A stretch of DNA of 64,000 nt from Viridibacillus sp050278625 (GCF_050278625.1 NZ_JBNNTI010000002.1:62001-126000), one strand, 5' to 3'. Positions 7,986 to 16,445 are shown, numbered from the stretch's first letter. The notes: generated by a model not told the origin, from the letters alone. Numbers and translations are program-made.

Positions 7986-8302
7986 TGGGTTCCCTCTTTT
8001 CGATAATTTTATTCAACAATAGTTTACCACTTCTAGCTTTAGAAAGACATATTTTTCACAGTATTTAAATAAAAGAATTTAATAGAAATACGAATATTAT
8101 TCCTTCTCACAGTTCTTTTTAAAGCATTTATCGACTAATTAACGAATATAAAACAGTATAATCATGTTTTAAATTCGGATATTAATGTTTTTCTCATTGT
8201 TATTCCTTTCGTTCTACAAAATCTGCAAGTGAGAGCTAGTTACTTTTGAGCTTTAAGATAGTAAGTGTTATTGCAAACTAAAATATACATCTTTCAATAA
8301 TT
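7986..8302. other. Intergenic region upstream of rpiB
   Basis: About 320 bases of AT-rich DNA between rpiB and the chemoreceptor terminator. The rpiB promoter must lie here, but no convincing -35/-10 pair was found; TAAACT about 50 bases before the start is the best -10 candidate. No RNA gene or conserved element was recognised. Confidence 0.4.
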
Positions 8303-8346
8303 AAAAAAACTATCACAATAGCTTCGTTCATAGCTTTTGTGATAGT
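8303..8346 (-). terminator. Rho-independent terminator of the chemoreceptor gene
   Basis: ACTATCACAA (8309-8318) and TTGTGATAGT (8337-8346) form a 10-base-pair stem, followed on the minus strand by a run of seven T. It lies 20 bases after the stop codon. Confidence 0.9.
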
Positions 8347-8366
8347 CATTATGTACAAATCAATAG

Positions 8367-9665
8367 TTAGGAGCGGTCAAATTGCAATATCATTTTATAC
8401 AGCTCTTCTGACTGCATTTTCAAATGCTTCGATAGTTGATCGATTTCCTCGATTGACCTAGCTTGCTCCTCTGTTACACTTCGAACTTCTTGTGCACCCG
8501 CTGAAGTTTCTTGCGCTATAGCTGCTACTTCTTGAGATTGATGTGCAGTCGTTTCAATGTTATGCATTTGCTTTTCCACAAATTGAGAAATTTCAACAAC
8601 GGAATCTGCCATTTCATGGACGATTGATGTCATGCCTTCTACAGCGTTTGTTGTTTCAGATACTTTCTCTACTTCTTTAACCGCAAAAGCTACTTGAGAC
8701 GTCATTTGTTCTACAACATTATGTACATCAGATTGCATCGTTTGGATTAATCCCGTAATACCTTGTACAGCTTCTGCACTTTGATCAGCTAATTGACGTA
8801 CTTCTTCAGCAACAACCGCAAAGCCTTTACCATGCTCTCCAGCACGTGCAGCTTCAATTGAAGCATTTAATGCTAAGAGATTCGTTTGTGCTGCAATATC
8901 TCCAACCAATTGAATAATGCGTTCAACTTGTTTAGCATTACTTTCCAGTTGATGGATATTCCCAAGCGCATCTTTGTTGCCTGACACAATTTGTTTTATA
9001 CCCGATACAAGATTTTCAATTTTCTTCGTAGTAAATGTTAACTCATTCATCATACGCTCTGAATGCTGTGATGATAATTCTGCACGGCCGTTAACTTCTT
9101 TAGCTATAACTCGAACATCTTCAAGTGCCTCCGCCGTTTGCTGAATAGATACCGCCGAACTCTCTGCACCTTTAGAAATATGTGCAATTGTAAGAGCGAC
9201 CGCCTCTGCTTGACTAGCTGCATTTTCAGTTTCCTTTGATAAATCTAGAACTGTTTTATTTGTCGATTGGAAATTTTGGTCAATACTATTTACCATTTTA
9301 CGGAGATTTTCGAGCATAGACTGAAACGCTACTGCCAGTGCTCTTATTTCGTCATTCGATCTTGGTAAATTTACATCTTCTCCTATGTAACCTTCTGCCG
9401 CACGGTTTGTAGCAGCCTCCAGATTTTGCAATGGCTTTATAATAAATGAACTAAAAGCAGCTGCCAAAATACCAGACCATAAGATACCCAATGCATACGT
9501 AATGATTTCGAATATCGATCTTTTAATATTAGGGAAAAAATGTGGTTGAATATATTCGATAAAAATGAAACTAGTTGAATAAGTGATAATCGCTAAAATT
9601 GATACAAATAATACGAGTTGTTTTCTCAATCCAAAAGAATGTTTCACACTTCGTTTATTCATCAT
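8367..9665 (-). CDS. Methyl-accepting chemotaxis protein with short extracellular loop
   Basis: A 432-residue transducer for chemotaxis or a related response. Two membrane helices (about 15-36 and 48-70) are separated by only some ten residues, so there is no extracellular ligand domain. A HAMP domain follows (about 71-125), then a long coiled coil whose tip contains the hairpin GFAVVAEEVRQLADQSAEA (about 282-300), the CheA/CheW contact region. Signals may be sensed in the membrane or through HAMP; this is inference. Its ATG overlaps the end of ywlE by one base, so it is cotranscribed with the arginine phosphatase gene, an arrangement not found in B. subtilis. Confidence 0.9.
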   Translation of the reverse strand: MMNKRSVKHSFGLRKQLVLFVSILAIITYSTSFIFIEYIQPHFFPNIKRSIFEIITYALGILWSGILAAAFSSFIIKPLQNLEAATNRAAEGYIGEDVNLPRSNDEIRALAVAFQSMLENLRKMVNSIDQNFQSTNKTVLDLSKETENAASQAEAVALTIAHISKGAESSAVSIQQTAEALEDVRVIAKEVNGRAELSSQHSERMMNELTFTTKKIENLVSGIKQIVSGNKDALGNIHQLESNAKQVERIIQLVGDIAAQTNLLALNASIEAARAGEHGKGFAVVAEEVRQLADQSAEAVQGITGLIQTMQSDVHNVVEQMTSQVAFAVKEVEKVSETTNAVEGMTSIVHEMADSVVEISQFVEKQMHNIETTAHQSQEVAAIAQETSAGAQEVRSVTEEQARSIEEIDQLSKHLKMQSEELYKMILQFDRS

Positions 9666-10105
9666 TAGCCCTCCGATAATTTCGTTTCGAGTGCATCAAT
9701 TAATTTATTTAATTCCTGGAATGTTTGACGATACAAATAGACATCGCCCCCAAATGGATCTGAAACATCATACGAACCATATGGCACAATGTATTCCTTC
9801 AATGTGAAGGTTTTATCAGAGATAGCTGGGAAAGCCTGCAAAATCATTTCTTTATGTGCTGATGTCATAGTCAAAATAAGGTTGGCCCACTGTAAATCCG
9901 CTGCTTCAATTTGTTTTGAAACATGTTCTGTAAATATATTTGCCTCAGATAACACAACTTTAGCATTCTCTGAAATTTCACCACCAGGCATGGCGAAGAT
10001 ACCTGCTGAACGAACTTCCAAACCATCTAATTTCTTTGCATTTAATATAGCTTCTGCCATCGGACTTCTACAAGTGTTTCCAGTACATATAAAATAAATA
10101 TTCAT
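9665..10105 (-). CDS. ywlE: Protein arginine phosphatase
   Basis: YwlE removes phosphate from phospho-arginine on proteins, opposing the kinase McsB and so the ClpCP degradation tag. The 146-residue protein has the low-molecular-weight phosphatase P-loop CTGNTCRS starting at Cys7 with Arg13, and the general acid in SDPFGG (Asp116). Thr11 in the loop is the residue that gives the family its phospho-arginine preference over phospho-tyrosine, by established knowledge of B. subtilis YwlE. Synteny (rpiB, ywlE, mntP, ywlC) agrees. Confidence 0.93.
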   Translation of the reverse strand: MNIYFICTGNTCRSPMAEAILNAKKLDGLEVRSAGIFAMPGGEISENAKVVLSEANIFTEHVSKQIEAADLQWANLILTMTSAHKEMILQAFPAISDKTFTLKEYIVPYGSYDVSDPFGGDVYLYRQTFQELNKLIDALETKLSEG

Positions 10106-10161
10106 TACGCACCCTCATTCCTCATTATATATCATAGTAGTAATAATGTTCCATATAATTA

Positions 10162-10656
10162 TTAAATTATAGATAATAACCCTATTAAAAGTAATGCAAC
10201 ACCTGCCATAACCTGAAACATTATACCTAAATTTACTGGTGTTTTTCTTTTTACCGATAAAGCAACGTACGAAAAGATAAATGTTGTTATACCTGTACTC
10301 ATAATAAATAAACCTTTATGTAATTGAAGCATACCAAAAGATACGCTAACTGAAAAGGTATCAAGACTGGCAGTAACTGCTAATAGTACCGGAGATAGAT
10401 TAGGAGTTTCTCTAACTCTAGCTGATAATAGAAGTTGGAGACCTATCATACTGAGCAATGCACCTGAGAGCATTTTAGCAACTGTCATTATATGTTGAGC
10501 AGCCCATTCACCTACATAGAAACCGATTAGCGGAAAAAGGACATGGAGTCCGGCTGTCCAACATGAAAGGGCCAATCGAAAACGAACTTTCGGTAAAATG
10601 AGATATAGGGCGAATACATCTAATGCTGTAATAACGCCTGCTATTATTTCCTGCAC
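10162..10656 (-). CDS. mntP: MntP-like manganese efflux pump (YwlD)
   Basis: A 164-residue membrane protein of the DUF204/MntP family, probably exporting manganese. It has about six helices arranged as two repeats; each repeat begins with a helix holding a conserved Asp (TALDVFALYL near residue 12 and TASLDTFSVSVSFGM near 100). It starts with GTG at 10654-10656, preceded by AAGGGGGGA, and would otherwise be missing its first helix. Synteny with ywlE and ywlC identifies it as the YwlD orthologue. The MntP call rests on family similarity, and the Mn specificity is inferred. Confidence 0.8.
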   Translation of the reverse strand: MQEIIAGVITALDVFALYLILPKVRFRLALSCWTAGLHVLFPLIGFYVGEWAAQHIMTVAKMLSGALLSMIGLQLLLSARVRETPNLSPVLLAVTASLDTFSVSVSFGMLQLHKGLFIMSTGITTFIFSYVALSVKRKTPVNLGIMFQVMAGVALLLIGLLSII

Positions 10657-10677
10657 GTTGTCCCCCCTTGTTCTTTT

Positions 10678-10699
10678 GCATATCTCTTTACGATATGCA
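10678..10699 (-). promoter_or_regulatory. Stem-loop in the mntP leader
   Basis: TGCATATC (10678-10685) pairs perfectly with GATATGCA (10692-10699) around six bases, ending about ten bases upstream of the ribosome binding site of mntP. There is no T run. It resembles neither the yybP-ykoY manganese riboswitch nor an obvious MntR box. A protein operator or an RNA stabiliser is possible. Confidence 0.45.
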
Positions 10700-10808
10700 A
10701 GGGGTGTCCGGCTTTATGCTAGGTTTCAAATGTGTCTCTTCACTTGTAAATATAATGATGTAAGAAGCATCTTACCTATATTTTAATTTGCACTATCATC
10801 TAAGAACG

Positions 10809-10845
10809 AAAAAACTGTTCTCTCTTTTATATAGAAAGAACAGCT
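10809..10845 (-). terminator. Rho-independent terminator of ywlC
   Basis: On the minus strand GCTGTTCTTTC pairs with the later AGAGAACAGT and is followed by six T (plus-strand stem arms about 10815-10825 and 10834-10843). It lies about 50 bases after the ywlC stop codon. Confidence 0.88.
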
Positions 10846-10894
10846 TATTTGCCGAGTACAATTAATGTCGTTCACCAGATAAATTCTACTTTAG

Positions 10895-11941
10895 TTAAAG
10901 CTGAATATCTGCTGAATACCATTTGCCCCCTGCTGACTTCTCGAGGCGATTCATAATTGCTGCACCTACACCTTCTGTTGAAGTAGTTGTAGCAAGAACA
11001 AGATCCGCTTTAGTTGCATCGCATGATCGCAAAGCATGGTATAGATTAACTGCCATCTCTTCATTTGTATCCTTTTGACCAAACGTAAAAAACCAATCAG
11101 CTGCAAGGTGACTTAAATTTTCTGGTGCTAGTAACGCTACTTTAACCCCTCTATCATGTAGAGTCTCAAGAGCCTTAGCAATAGTTTTTTCTTCTTTATC
11201 TATTAAATAGACCGGAGCATTTGGGGCGTAGTGAGTATACTTCATACCCGGTGCTTTTGGCGCTTTGCCACTATTTTGTTCTGTATGTGACGGTTGAGAA
11301 ACAGGACCAATGACAATTTCTAGCATCTCTTTAGTGACACCACCTGGACGTAAAATAACAGGCGTGTCCAATGTTAGATCTAGTACGGTTGACTCGACAC
11401 CAATACCTGTAGAGCCTCCATCCAAAATCAAAGGGATACTTCCATTTAAATCTTCTTCAACATGGATACCTTCAGTCGGACTAGGCTTACCACTACGATT
11501 CGCACTAGGTGCAGCTACTGGCTTACCTAATTGTCGAAGTAAATGTAATGCAACTGCATGATCAGGCATACGAATACCCACTGTGTCTAAATTTGCTGTA
11601 ACGCTATCTGCAAGGACATTTGGTTTTACTTTGAAAATCATCGTTAAAGGTCCTGGCCAAAATGCTTCCATACAAAGTTTTGCTTTTGGTGAAATATGAT
11701 CAACGTAATTTTCTATTTCTTCAAAAGTACCAATATGAACGATAAGTGGATTATCGGAAGGCCGACCTTTTGCTTGAAAGATTTTCTTCACTGCCACTTC
11801 ATCCGTAGCAACTGCACCTAAACCATATACGGTTTCGGTAGGGAAAGCGACCACCTCTCCATTATTCAACAAATCCACAGCTTGTGAATAACTTTTTTCA
11901 CTATCCACATGAATGTCCACATTTAGACGTTTAGTTTTCAT
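10895..11941 (-). CDS. ywlC: L-threonylcarbamoyladenylate synthase (Sua5/YwlC)
   Basis: This cytoplasmic enzyme makes threonylcarbamoyl-AMP from threonine, bicarbonate and ATP, the first step of the t6A37 modification of ANN-decoding tRNAs. At 348 residues it is the long Sua5 form: a YrdC domain (about 1-210) with ETVYGLGA, KGRPSDNPLIVHI and SANRSGKPSPT, then a Sua5-specific C-terminal domain. The ATG is preceded by AAGGGAG. Immediately upstream lies a cluster of DnaA boxes, some within the first codons. It follows spoIIR in the prfA-prmC-spoIIR-ywlC order shared with B. subtilis. Confidence 0.94.
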   Translation of the reverse strand: MKTKRLNVDIHVDSEKSYSQAVDLLNNGEVVAFPTETVYGLGAVATDEVAVKKIFQAKGRPSDNPLIVHIGTFEEIENYVDHISPKAKLCMEAFWPGPLTMIFKVKPNVLADSVTANLDTVGIRMPDHAVALHLLRQLGKPVAAPSANRSGKPSPTEGIHVEEDLNGSIPLILDGGSTGIGVESTVLDLTLDTPVILRPGGVTKEMLEIVIGPVSQPSHTEQNSGKAPKAPGMKYTHYAPNAPVYLIDKEEKTIAKALETLHDRGVKVALLAPENLSHLAADWFFTFGQKDTNEEMAVNLYHALRSCDATKADLVLATTTSTEGVGAAIMNRLEKSAGGKWYSADIQL

Positions 11942-12040
11942 CTCTGTATCTCCCTTCTTGAAAGAGTTTTCAGAAAGTTATACACAATTCGTTGATAACA
12001 TTGTGTATATTGTGGACAATTTTACAAATATTGTGCATAA
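11869..12040. promoter_or_regulatory. Cluster of DnaA boxes between ywlC and spoIIR
   Basis: Three sites match TTATNCACA exactly: 11883-11891 (minus), 11978-11986 (plus) and 12032-12040 (minus). Three more have one mismatch: 11901-11909 (plus, CTATCCACA), 12002-12010 (minus) and 12011-12019 (minus, TTGTCCACA). AAATCCACA at 11871-11879 is a weaker two-mismatch site. Such density within 170 bases is far above chance. In B. subtilis a known DnaA-binding cluster outside oriC lies at ywlC, so this looks like the conserved counterpart that titrates DnaA or links replication to gene expression. Confidence 0.8.
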
Positions 12041-12046
12041 CTTTTT

Positions 12047-12796
12047 TTATGAGAAGACATCTTTCAACCATTCCCATACGAAAAACTTCTGTGTTTCCTC
12101 TTCAGACTCTTTTGTTTCTTTCGTTTCTTTTGTTTCTTTTGGTTCTTTTGTTTCCTTCGTTTCTTTTGGTTCTTTTGTTTCCTTCGTTTCTTTTGGTTCT
12201 TTTGTTTCCTTCGTTTCTTTTGGTTCTTTTGTTTCCTTCGTTTCTTTCGGTTCTTTCGGTTCTTTCGGTTCTTTCGGTTCTTCTCCGCGGTAGCATACTT
12301 TAGGAAATAAAGCACACCACCAATTATCCCCCTTGCCACTGCCAATCGTCACGACAAGTGCATCATAGTAATTTTGTGGATATAAAAATCCTTCATAACG
12401 TTTAGCTGGGAATAATTCTTGTTTTCTAGTAACCTGAACCGATTGTTGACTGAATTTTGCAGATAACTTATCTTGAATTTCTCGCTCTACAAGTGCTAAA
12501 TTCTGTTCCATTTCTGTTCCATTTGTTTGGACAGCTAGCTGTTTAATAATAGGTTCTATTTCTTTTAACATATTGTGTTTTATAAGTTGATCTTGTGTTG
12601 AGTTGCTATTCGCAACAATACGGAATCGCATTTGCTCAGTATTTGCAATTGGTGAAGTATCTTCCGTAAACCACTGTGGTAGTAAGAATAAAAGTGTTTG
12701 TATAAAAAGCAGAGCTGCAATAAATTGTAGCACTGGAATCATCTTTGTCTTTGTTTCTTGTTTAGGCATTTCAATAGTCTTGTAATCTGGTATCAT
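12047..12796 (-). CDS. spoIIR: Stage II sporulation protein R with expanded Lys-Glu-Thr-Pro repeat
   Basis: SpoIIR is made in the forespore, exported across the septum and triggers SpoIIGA to process pro-sigma-E in the mother cell. The 249-residue protein has an N-terminal membrane anchor/signal (about 20-42), the family core with MRFRIVANSNSTQDQLIKH and the signature GKGDNWWCALFPKVCY (about 156-171). Between core and the conserved-looking tail FFVWEWLKDVFS lies a low-complexity stretch of about 60 residues built of EPK and ETK triplets, encoded by a 27-base tandem repeat. B. subtilis SpoIIR has a short acidic linker there, so this is an expansion. A ribosome binding site precedes the ATG. 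Confidence 0.92.
   Translation of the reverse strand: MIPDYKTIEMPKQETKTKMIPVLQFIAALLFIQTLLFLLPQWFTEDTSPIANTEQMRFRIVANSNSTQDQLIKHNMLKEIEPIIKQLAVQTNGTEMEQNLALVEREIQDKLSAKFSQQSVQVTRKQELFPAKRYEGFLYPQNYYDALVVTIGSGKGDNWWCALFPKVCYRGEEPKEPKEPKEPKETKETKEPKETKETKEPKETKETKEPKETKETKEPKETKETKETKESEEETQKFFVWEWLKDVFS
12110..12283 (-). repeat. Tandem 27-base repeat inside spoIIR
   Basis: Three identical 27-base units run 12151-12177, 12178-12204 and 12205-12231, flanked by shortened or diverged copies (nine-base TTCTTTCGG units at 12240-12280 and similar triplet-derived copies at 12110-12150). Each long unit encodes nine residues combining one EPK and two ETK. The unit length is a multiple of three, so gain or loss keeps the frame. 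Confidence 0.95.
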
Positions 12797-12839
12797 CTTA
12801 ATCCCTCCCTGTCACAAGGATAGACAGGGTTCAGATGTT

Positions 12840-13706
12840 TTATTCACTAATCTCGCAAAAAATCATTCTATCTTTTTGATTAATATCTTTCACTACTTCT
12901 ACTTTGGCTTGTGGAAATTTTTCTTTGAAAAATTTCGCTACTGCCTCTCCTTGTTTATAACCAATCTCTACACCGATGAAACTGGGTTTTTTCATAAGAG
13001 TTGGCAAATTTTCAGCGAGCTTTCGGTATAAAGCTAGTCCGCTTTCTTCTGCAAATAATGCACTATGTGGTTCATGTTCTAAAACGATATCAGACATTTC
13101 CTCCGCTTCATCAAATGCTATATAAGGTGGGTTAGATAACACAACATCCCATTGTTCATGCACTAGGGGTTCGGTTAAATCTCCTTCTCTGAAGTTTATT
13201 TCGGCATCTAATTGCTTAGCGTTATTCTTGGCTGTCGTAAGTGCTATTGGGGAAATATCTGTTGCGATTACAGTTGCTTGAGGCACTTCTTTTTTCATCG
13301 TTATAGCAATCGCGCCACTTCCCGTTCCGATATCTGCTATTTGAATAGATGCTGTAGCTGCAAATAGTTTCTTGATGCGTTTTAGTGCTTCCACTATTAA
13401 CTCTTCTGTTTCAGGACGAGGAATTAGAACTGATTCATCTACTTTAAATGTACGGCCGTAAAACTCTTCTGAGCCCGTAATATACTGAATAGGGCGACCA
13501 CTTTTATGTTCCTCTATCATATTAAAATAGTTTTCCCACTGCGCGTCCGTCATTTCATCTCGCATAATCATCATTAATCCTGTATAGGATGTATTTAATG
13601 CATGCTGTAAAAGTAAACGTGCTGCACCTTCTTCTCGACCGTTTTCTTGTAAAAAAGAAGAAGCCCGGTTGAGGGCCTCATATACTTGTCTTGTCATATT
13701 AATCAT
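12840..13706 (-). CDS. prmC: Release factor glutamine methyltransferase
   Basis: PrmC methylates the glutamine of the GGQ motif in release factors using S-adenosylmethionine. The 288-residue protein has an N-terminal helical domain (about 1-85), the SAM-binding IADIGTGSGAIAI (about 119-131) and the catalytic NPPY motif in VVLSNPPYIAFDE (about 186-198). It overlaps the end of prfA, its substrate gene, by eight bases, the standard arrangement. No anomaly was seen. Confidence 0.95.
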   Translation of the reverse strand: MINMTRQVYEALNRASSFLQENGREEGAARLLLQHALNTSYTGLMMIMRDEMTDAQWENYFNMIEEHKSGRPIQYITGSEEFYGRTFKVDESVLIPRPETEELIVEALKRIKKLFAATASIQIADIGTGSGAIAITMKKEVPQATVIATDISPIALTTAKNNAKQLDAEINFREGDLTEPLVHEQWDVVLSNPPYIAFDEAEEMSDIVLEHEPHSALFAEESGLALYRKLAENLPTLMKKPSFIGVEIGYKQGEAVAKFFKEKFPQAKVEVVKDINQKDRMIFCEISE

Positions 13707-14778
13707 TTAAGCTTTCAAGTTTATTTGCTTGCTCTTCTAATATTAATGCATCGAAGATTTCATCTATCTTACCTTCAATAATTTGATCAAGCTTTTGAAT
13801 CGTTAAACCGATACGGTGATCTGTTACACGATTTTGTGGGAAGTTATAAGTACGGATACGTTCTGAACGGTCCCCTGTACCAACTGCAGATTTACGTTCT
13901 GCATTATATTCATCTTGTGCTTCTTGTTGTAATTTATCGTATACACGAGCACGTAATACTTTCATCGCTTTATCACGGTTTTTTAATTGAGAACGTTCAT
14001 CTTGCATTGCAACAACAACACCTGTTGGAATATGTGTCATACGAACAGCAGAGGCTGTTTTGTTGACGTGCTGTCCGCCTGCACCACTTGCATGATAAAT
14101 ATCTACACGTATATCTTTATCAGCTATGTCTAACTCTACTTCTTCAGCTTCAGGCATTACAACTACTGTTGATGTTGAAGTATGCACGCGACCTTGTGAT
14201 TCTGTTTCTGGTACACGTTGTACACGATGTGCGCCACTTTCAAATTTGAATTTTGAGTATGCACCTTGACCGTTAATCATGAAGACGATTTCTTTATAGC
14301 CACCAAGTTCTGTTGGGTTAGCGTTCATGACTTCAATTTTCCAGCCTTGCGTTTCAGCATAACGACTATACATACGGAATAATGTATTCGCGAATAGAGC
14401 AGCTTCATCACCTCCGGCTGCACCGCGGATTTCCATAATAACGTTTTTATTGTCGTTCGGGTCTTTTGGAATTAATAGAAGACGTAGATGGTCTTCTAAT
14501 TTTGCAATTTGTTCTTCTAATTCAGTTACTTCTTCTTTTACTAACTCACGCATTTCAGGATCTAGTTTATCCTCAAACATTTCTTTCGCTTCTTGATACT
14601 GTTGTTTCACTTCTTTATATTCTCTATAAACTTCTACTGTTTCACTTATATCAGACTGTTCTTTTGAAAACTTCGCTAATTTTTTTGAGTCATTGACAAT
14701 CTCAGGGTCGCTAAGTAATTCATTTAATCGATCGTAACGATCTTCAACGGCTTGTAGGCGATCAAACATTTCTTTCAC
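13699..14778 (-). CDS. prfA: Peptide chain release factor 1
   Basis: RF1 recognises UAA and UAG stop codons on the ribosome and triggers peptide release. The 359-residue protein has the GGQ loop HASGAGGQHVNKTAS (about 228-242, the substrate of PrmC) and the domain 2 codon-recognition region with VPETESQGRVHTSTSTV. The C-terminal RIRTYNFPQNRVTDHRIG is diagnostic of class I factors. Length is normal. It is the first gene of the leftward prfA-prmC-spoIIR-ywlC group; the region upstream separates it from the broken amidase gene. Confidence 0.97.
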   Translation of the reverse strand: MKEMFDRLQAVEDRYDRLNELLSDPEIVNDSKKLAKFSKEQSDISETVEVYREYKEVKQQYQEAKEMFEDKLDPEMRELVKEEVTELEEQIAKLEDHLRLLLIPKDPNDNKNVIMEIRGAAGGDEAALFANTLFRMYSRYAETQGWKIEVMNANPTELGGYKEIVFMINGQGAYSKFKFESGAHRVQRVPETESQGRVHTSTSTVVVMPEAEEVELDIADKDIRVDIYHASGAGGQHVNKTASAVRMTHIPTGVVVAMQDERSQLKNRDKAMKVLRARVYDKLQQEAQDEYNAERKSAVGTGDRSERIRTYNFPQNRVTDHRIGLTIQKLDQIIEGKIDEIFDALILEEQANKLESLND

Positions 14779-14899
14779 CTTGACCTTTCTTTTGGAAATT
14801 TTATTTAAATCAGCTTGTGATTAGCTATTTGTCGAAATATGCTCCTTCAATAGTATAATGAAAAAGAACAGCTATCGCTACTCTTTTGAAGATTGAACA

Positions 14900-15634
14900 T
14901 TATTTTTTCTTCAAATATTGGTCAATACCGTCAGCTATACTATTTGTGATGCTTTTTAAATACCTTGAATCCGCCAATTTTTTGTCTTCCTCCCTATTCG
15001 TCATATAACCCAATTCTATCAACGTACCAGGTACCTTCGACCAATTTGCTCCTGATAAGTCATCTCGATAAATAATACCTTTTATATCTTCAACTTTTTT
15101 ATTCTTTTCTATCTTTTGTATAATTTCATTTGAAATTACTAGACTCTTTTTATAGACATTTTTTGATATGTATGGATTTTTAGCTGATGTAGTTAAAATT
15201 GAAAAACCTTTCTCTTTTTTATTGATGGACCCGTCAGTATGTATACGTAAAAAAACGTCTGCATTGCTTTTGTTAGCGATATCGGCACGTTCACGATTAC
15301 TTATATTGACATTTTATTTTGTACGTGTATATATCACTTTAAAGCCAAGCTTCTTTAATGTATTGCCGAGCATTTTAGACGCTTTCAATGTAAGGATGGA
15401 TTCTTTTTTGTTTGTATAAGGGCTGTACGTCCCATCCGTCACTTTATACTTCGTTTTCAGTGCACCTGGGCCAATGGGTTCAACATCAATATTTGCATAC
15501 TGCTGATGGCCTGGGTCGATAACAATTATTTTTTTGCTTGATTTCTTTATTGCCGTTTTTGCAGTTACTGGCGCTATTGAGAAAACAGAAATTAGAGCAA
15601 TACACGAAAATAATAAACGTATGATCTTCCCCAT
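14900..15634 (-). pseudogene. N-acetylmuramoyl-L-alanine amidase (Amidase_3) interrupted by an in-frame stop
   Basis: One continuous frame of 245 codons from ATG at 15632-15634 to TAA at 14900-14902 is broken by a single TAA at 15314-15316. The first part (106 residues) has a signal peptide (about 1-25) and the zinc-ligand motifs IDPGHQQYAN and the Glu of NKKESILTLKA. The second part continues without frame change: NVNISNRERADIANKSNADV, then LRIHTDGS (third zinc ligand His) and IELGYMTNREED with the catalytic Glu. Both halves are needed for activity, so the gene is probably dead unless the stop is read through or is a sequencing error. The second half shows no other damage, so the lesion is recent. 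Confidence 0.88.
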
Positions 15635-15750
15635 ATGTTCTCCCTTCTAAAATAGATTTACTATATTCAATACTAGCATATCTCAATACATTAATATCCA
15701 ATTTAGGATAAATTGATTGTTTTATGTAAATCAACTACCATTGACCCACA

Positions 15751-15777
15751 AAAAAAGAGCAGCTTCTAAGCTGCTCT
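15751..15777 (-). terminator. Rho-independent terminator of tdk
   Basis: On the minus strand AGAGCAGCTT and AAGCTGCTCT (15756-15765 and 15768-15777) form a 10-base-pair stem with a minimal loop, followed by six or more T. It touches the tdk stop codon. Confidence 0.93.
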
Positions 15778-16370
15778 TACTGATGAATTGATTTTCCTAC
15801 TGGCACTTCATGGTGATGTCTACAGCGGGGTTCATACGCTTCAGATGCGCCTACTAATATAACCGGGTCATCAATTCCTGCAGGTTGCCCATTAATTAAG
15901 CGCTGTGTACGACTCGATGGTGATCCGCACACACTACATACTGCCTGTAATTTTGTTACTAGCTCTGCAATTGCCATTAACTTCGGCATCGGGCCGAATG
16001 GAACTCCTTTGAAATCCTGATCAAGTCCCGCTAATATTACACGGAATCCGTGATTAGCTAATTGCTGAACAATTTCTACAATATCATCTTCAAAAAATTG
16101 TGCTTCATCAATTGCAATTACATCGAAATCATCTGAAATGTGATCCCATATTTCTTTAGGTGATTTGATAGGTCTTGCTATTACCGTAGTGCCATTGTGG
16201 CTTACAACTGCTTCTTCACTATAACGATTATCAATTTCAGGCTTAAAAACTGCAATTTTCTGCTTCGCAAATTGAGATCTACGAACGCGGCGAATTAGTT
16301 CTTCAGATTTCCCCGAAAACATACTTCCGCATATTACTTCAATCCAACCGTTTTGAGTCATTACGTACAT
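15777..16370 (-). CDS. tdk: Thymidine kinase
   Basis: Tdk phosphorylates thymidine to dTMP for pyrimidine salvage. The 197-residue type II kinase has the P-loop GSMFSGKSEELIRR (about 12-25), the DEAQFF motif (about 89-94), a zinc-ribbon lid with VCSVCGSPSSRTQR (about 145-158), and the substrate loop near VGASEAYEPRCR. AAAGGAG eight bases before the first ATG supports that start; a second ATG follows three codons later. It lies downstream of rpmE with two hairpins between them. Confidence 0.95.
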   Translation of the reverse strand: MYVMTQNGWIEVICGSMFSGKSEELIRRVRRSQFAKQKIAVFKPEIDNRYSEEAVVSHNGTTVIARPIKSPKEIWDHISDDFDVIAIDEAQFFEDDIVEIVQQLANHGFRVILAGLDQDFKGVPFGPMPKLMAIAELVTKLQAVCSVCGSPSSRTQRLINGQPAGIDDPVILVGASEAYEPRCRHHHEVPVGKSIHQ

Positions 16371-16445
16371 GAATTAGACTCCTTTCAAAACTTATATCCA
16401 TCATCATAACGAAAAAATAGAAAGAATACTTCTCTTTTTTTTATA

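Noticed and set aside
10657..10760. yybP-ykoY manganese riboswitch upstream of mntP
   Set aside because: The conserved core segments of that riboswitch are absent; only a simple stem-loop is seen.
11913..12303. Plus-strand frames rich in Phe-Val-Ser or Leu opposite spoIIR
   Set aside because: They are the complement of the spoIIR 27-base repeat; spoIIR itself has a clear family signature.
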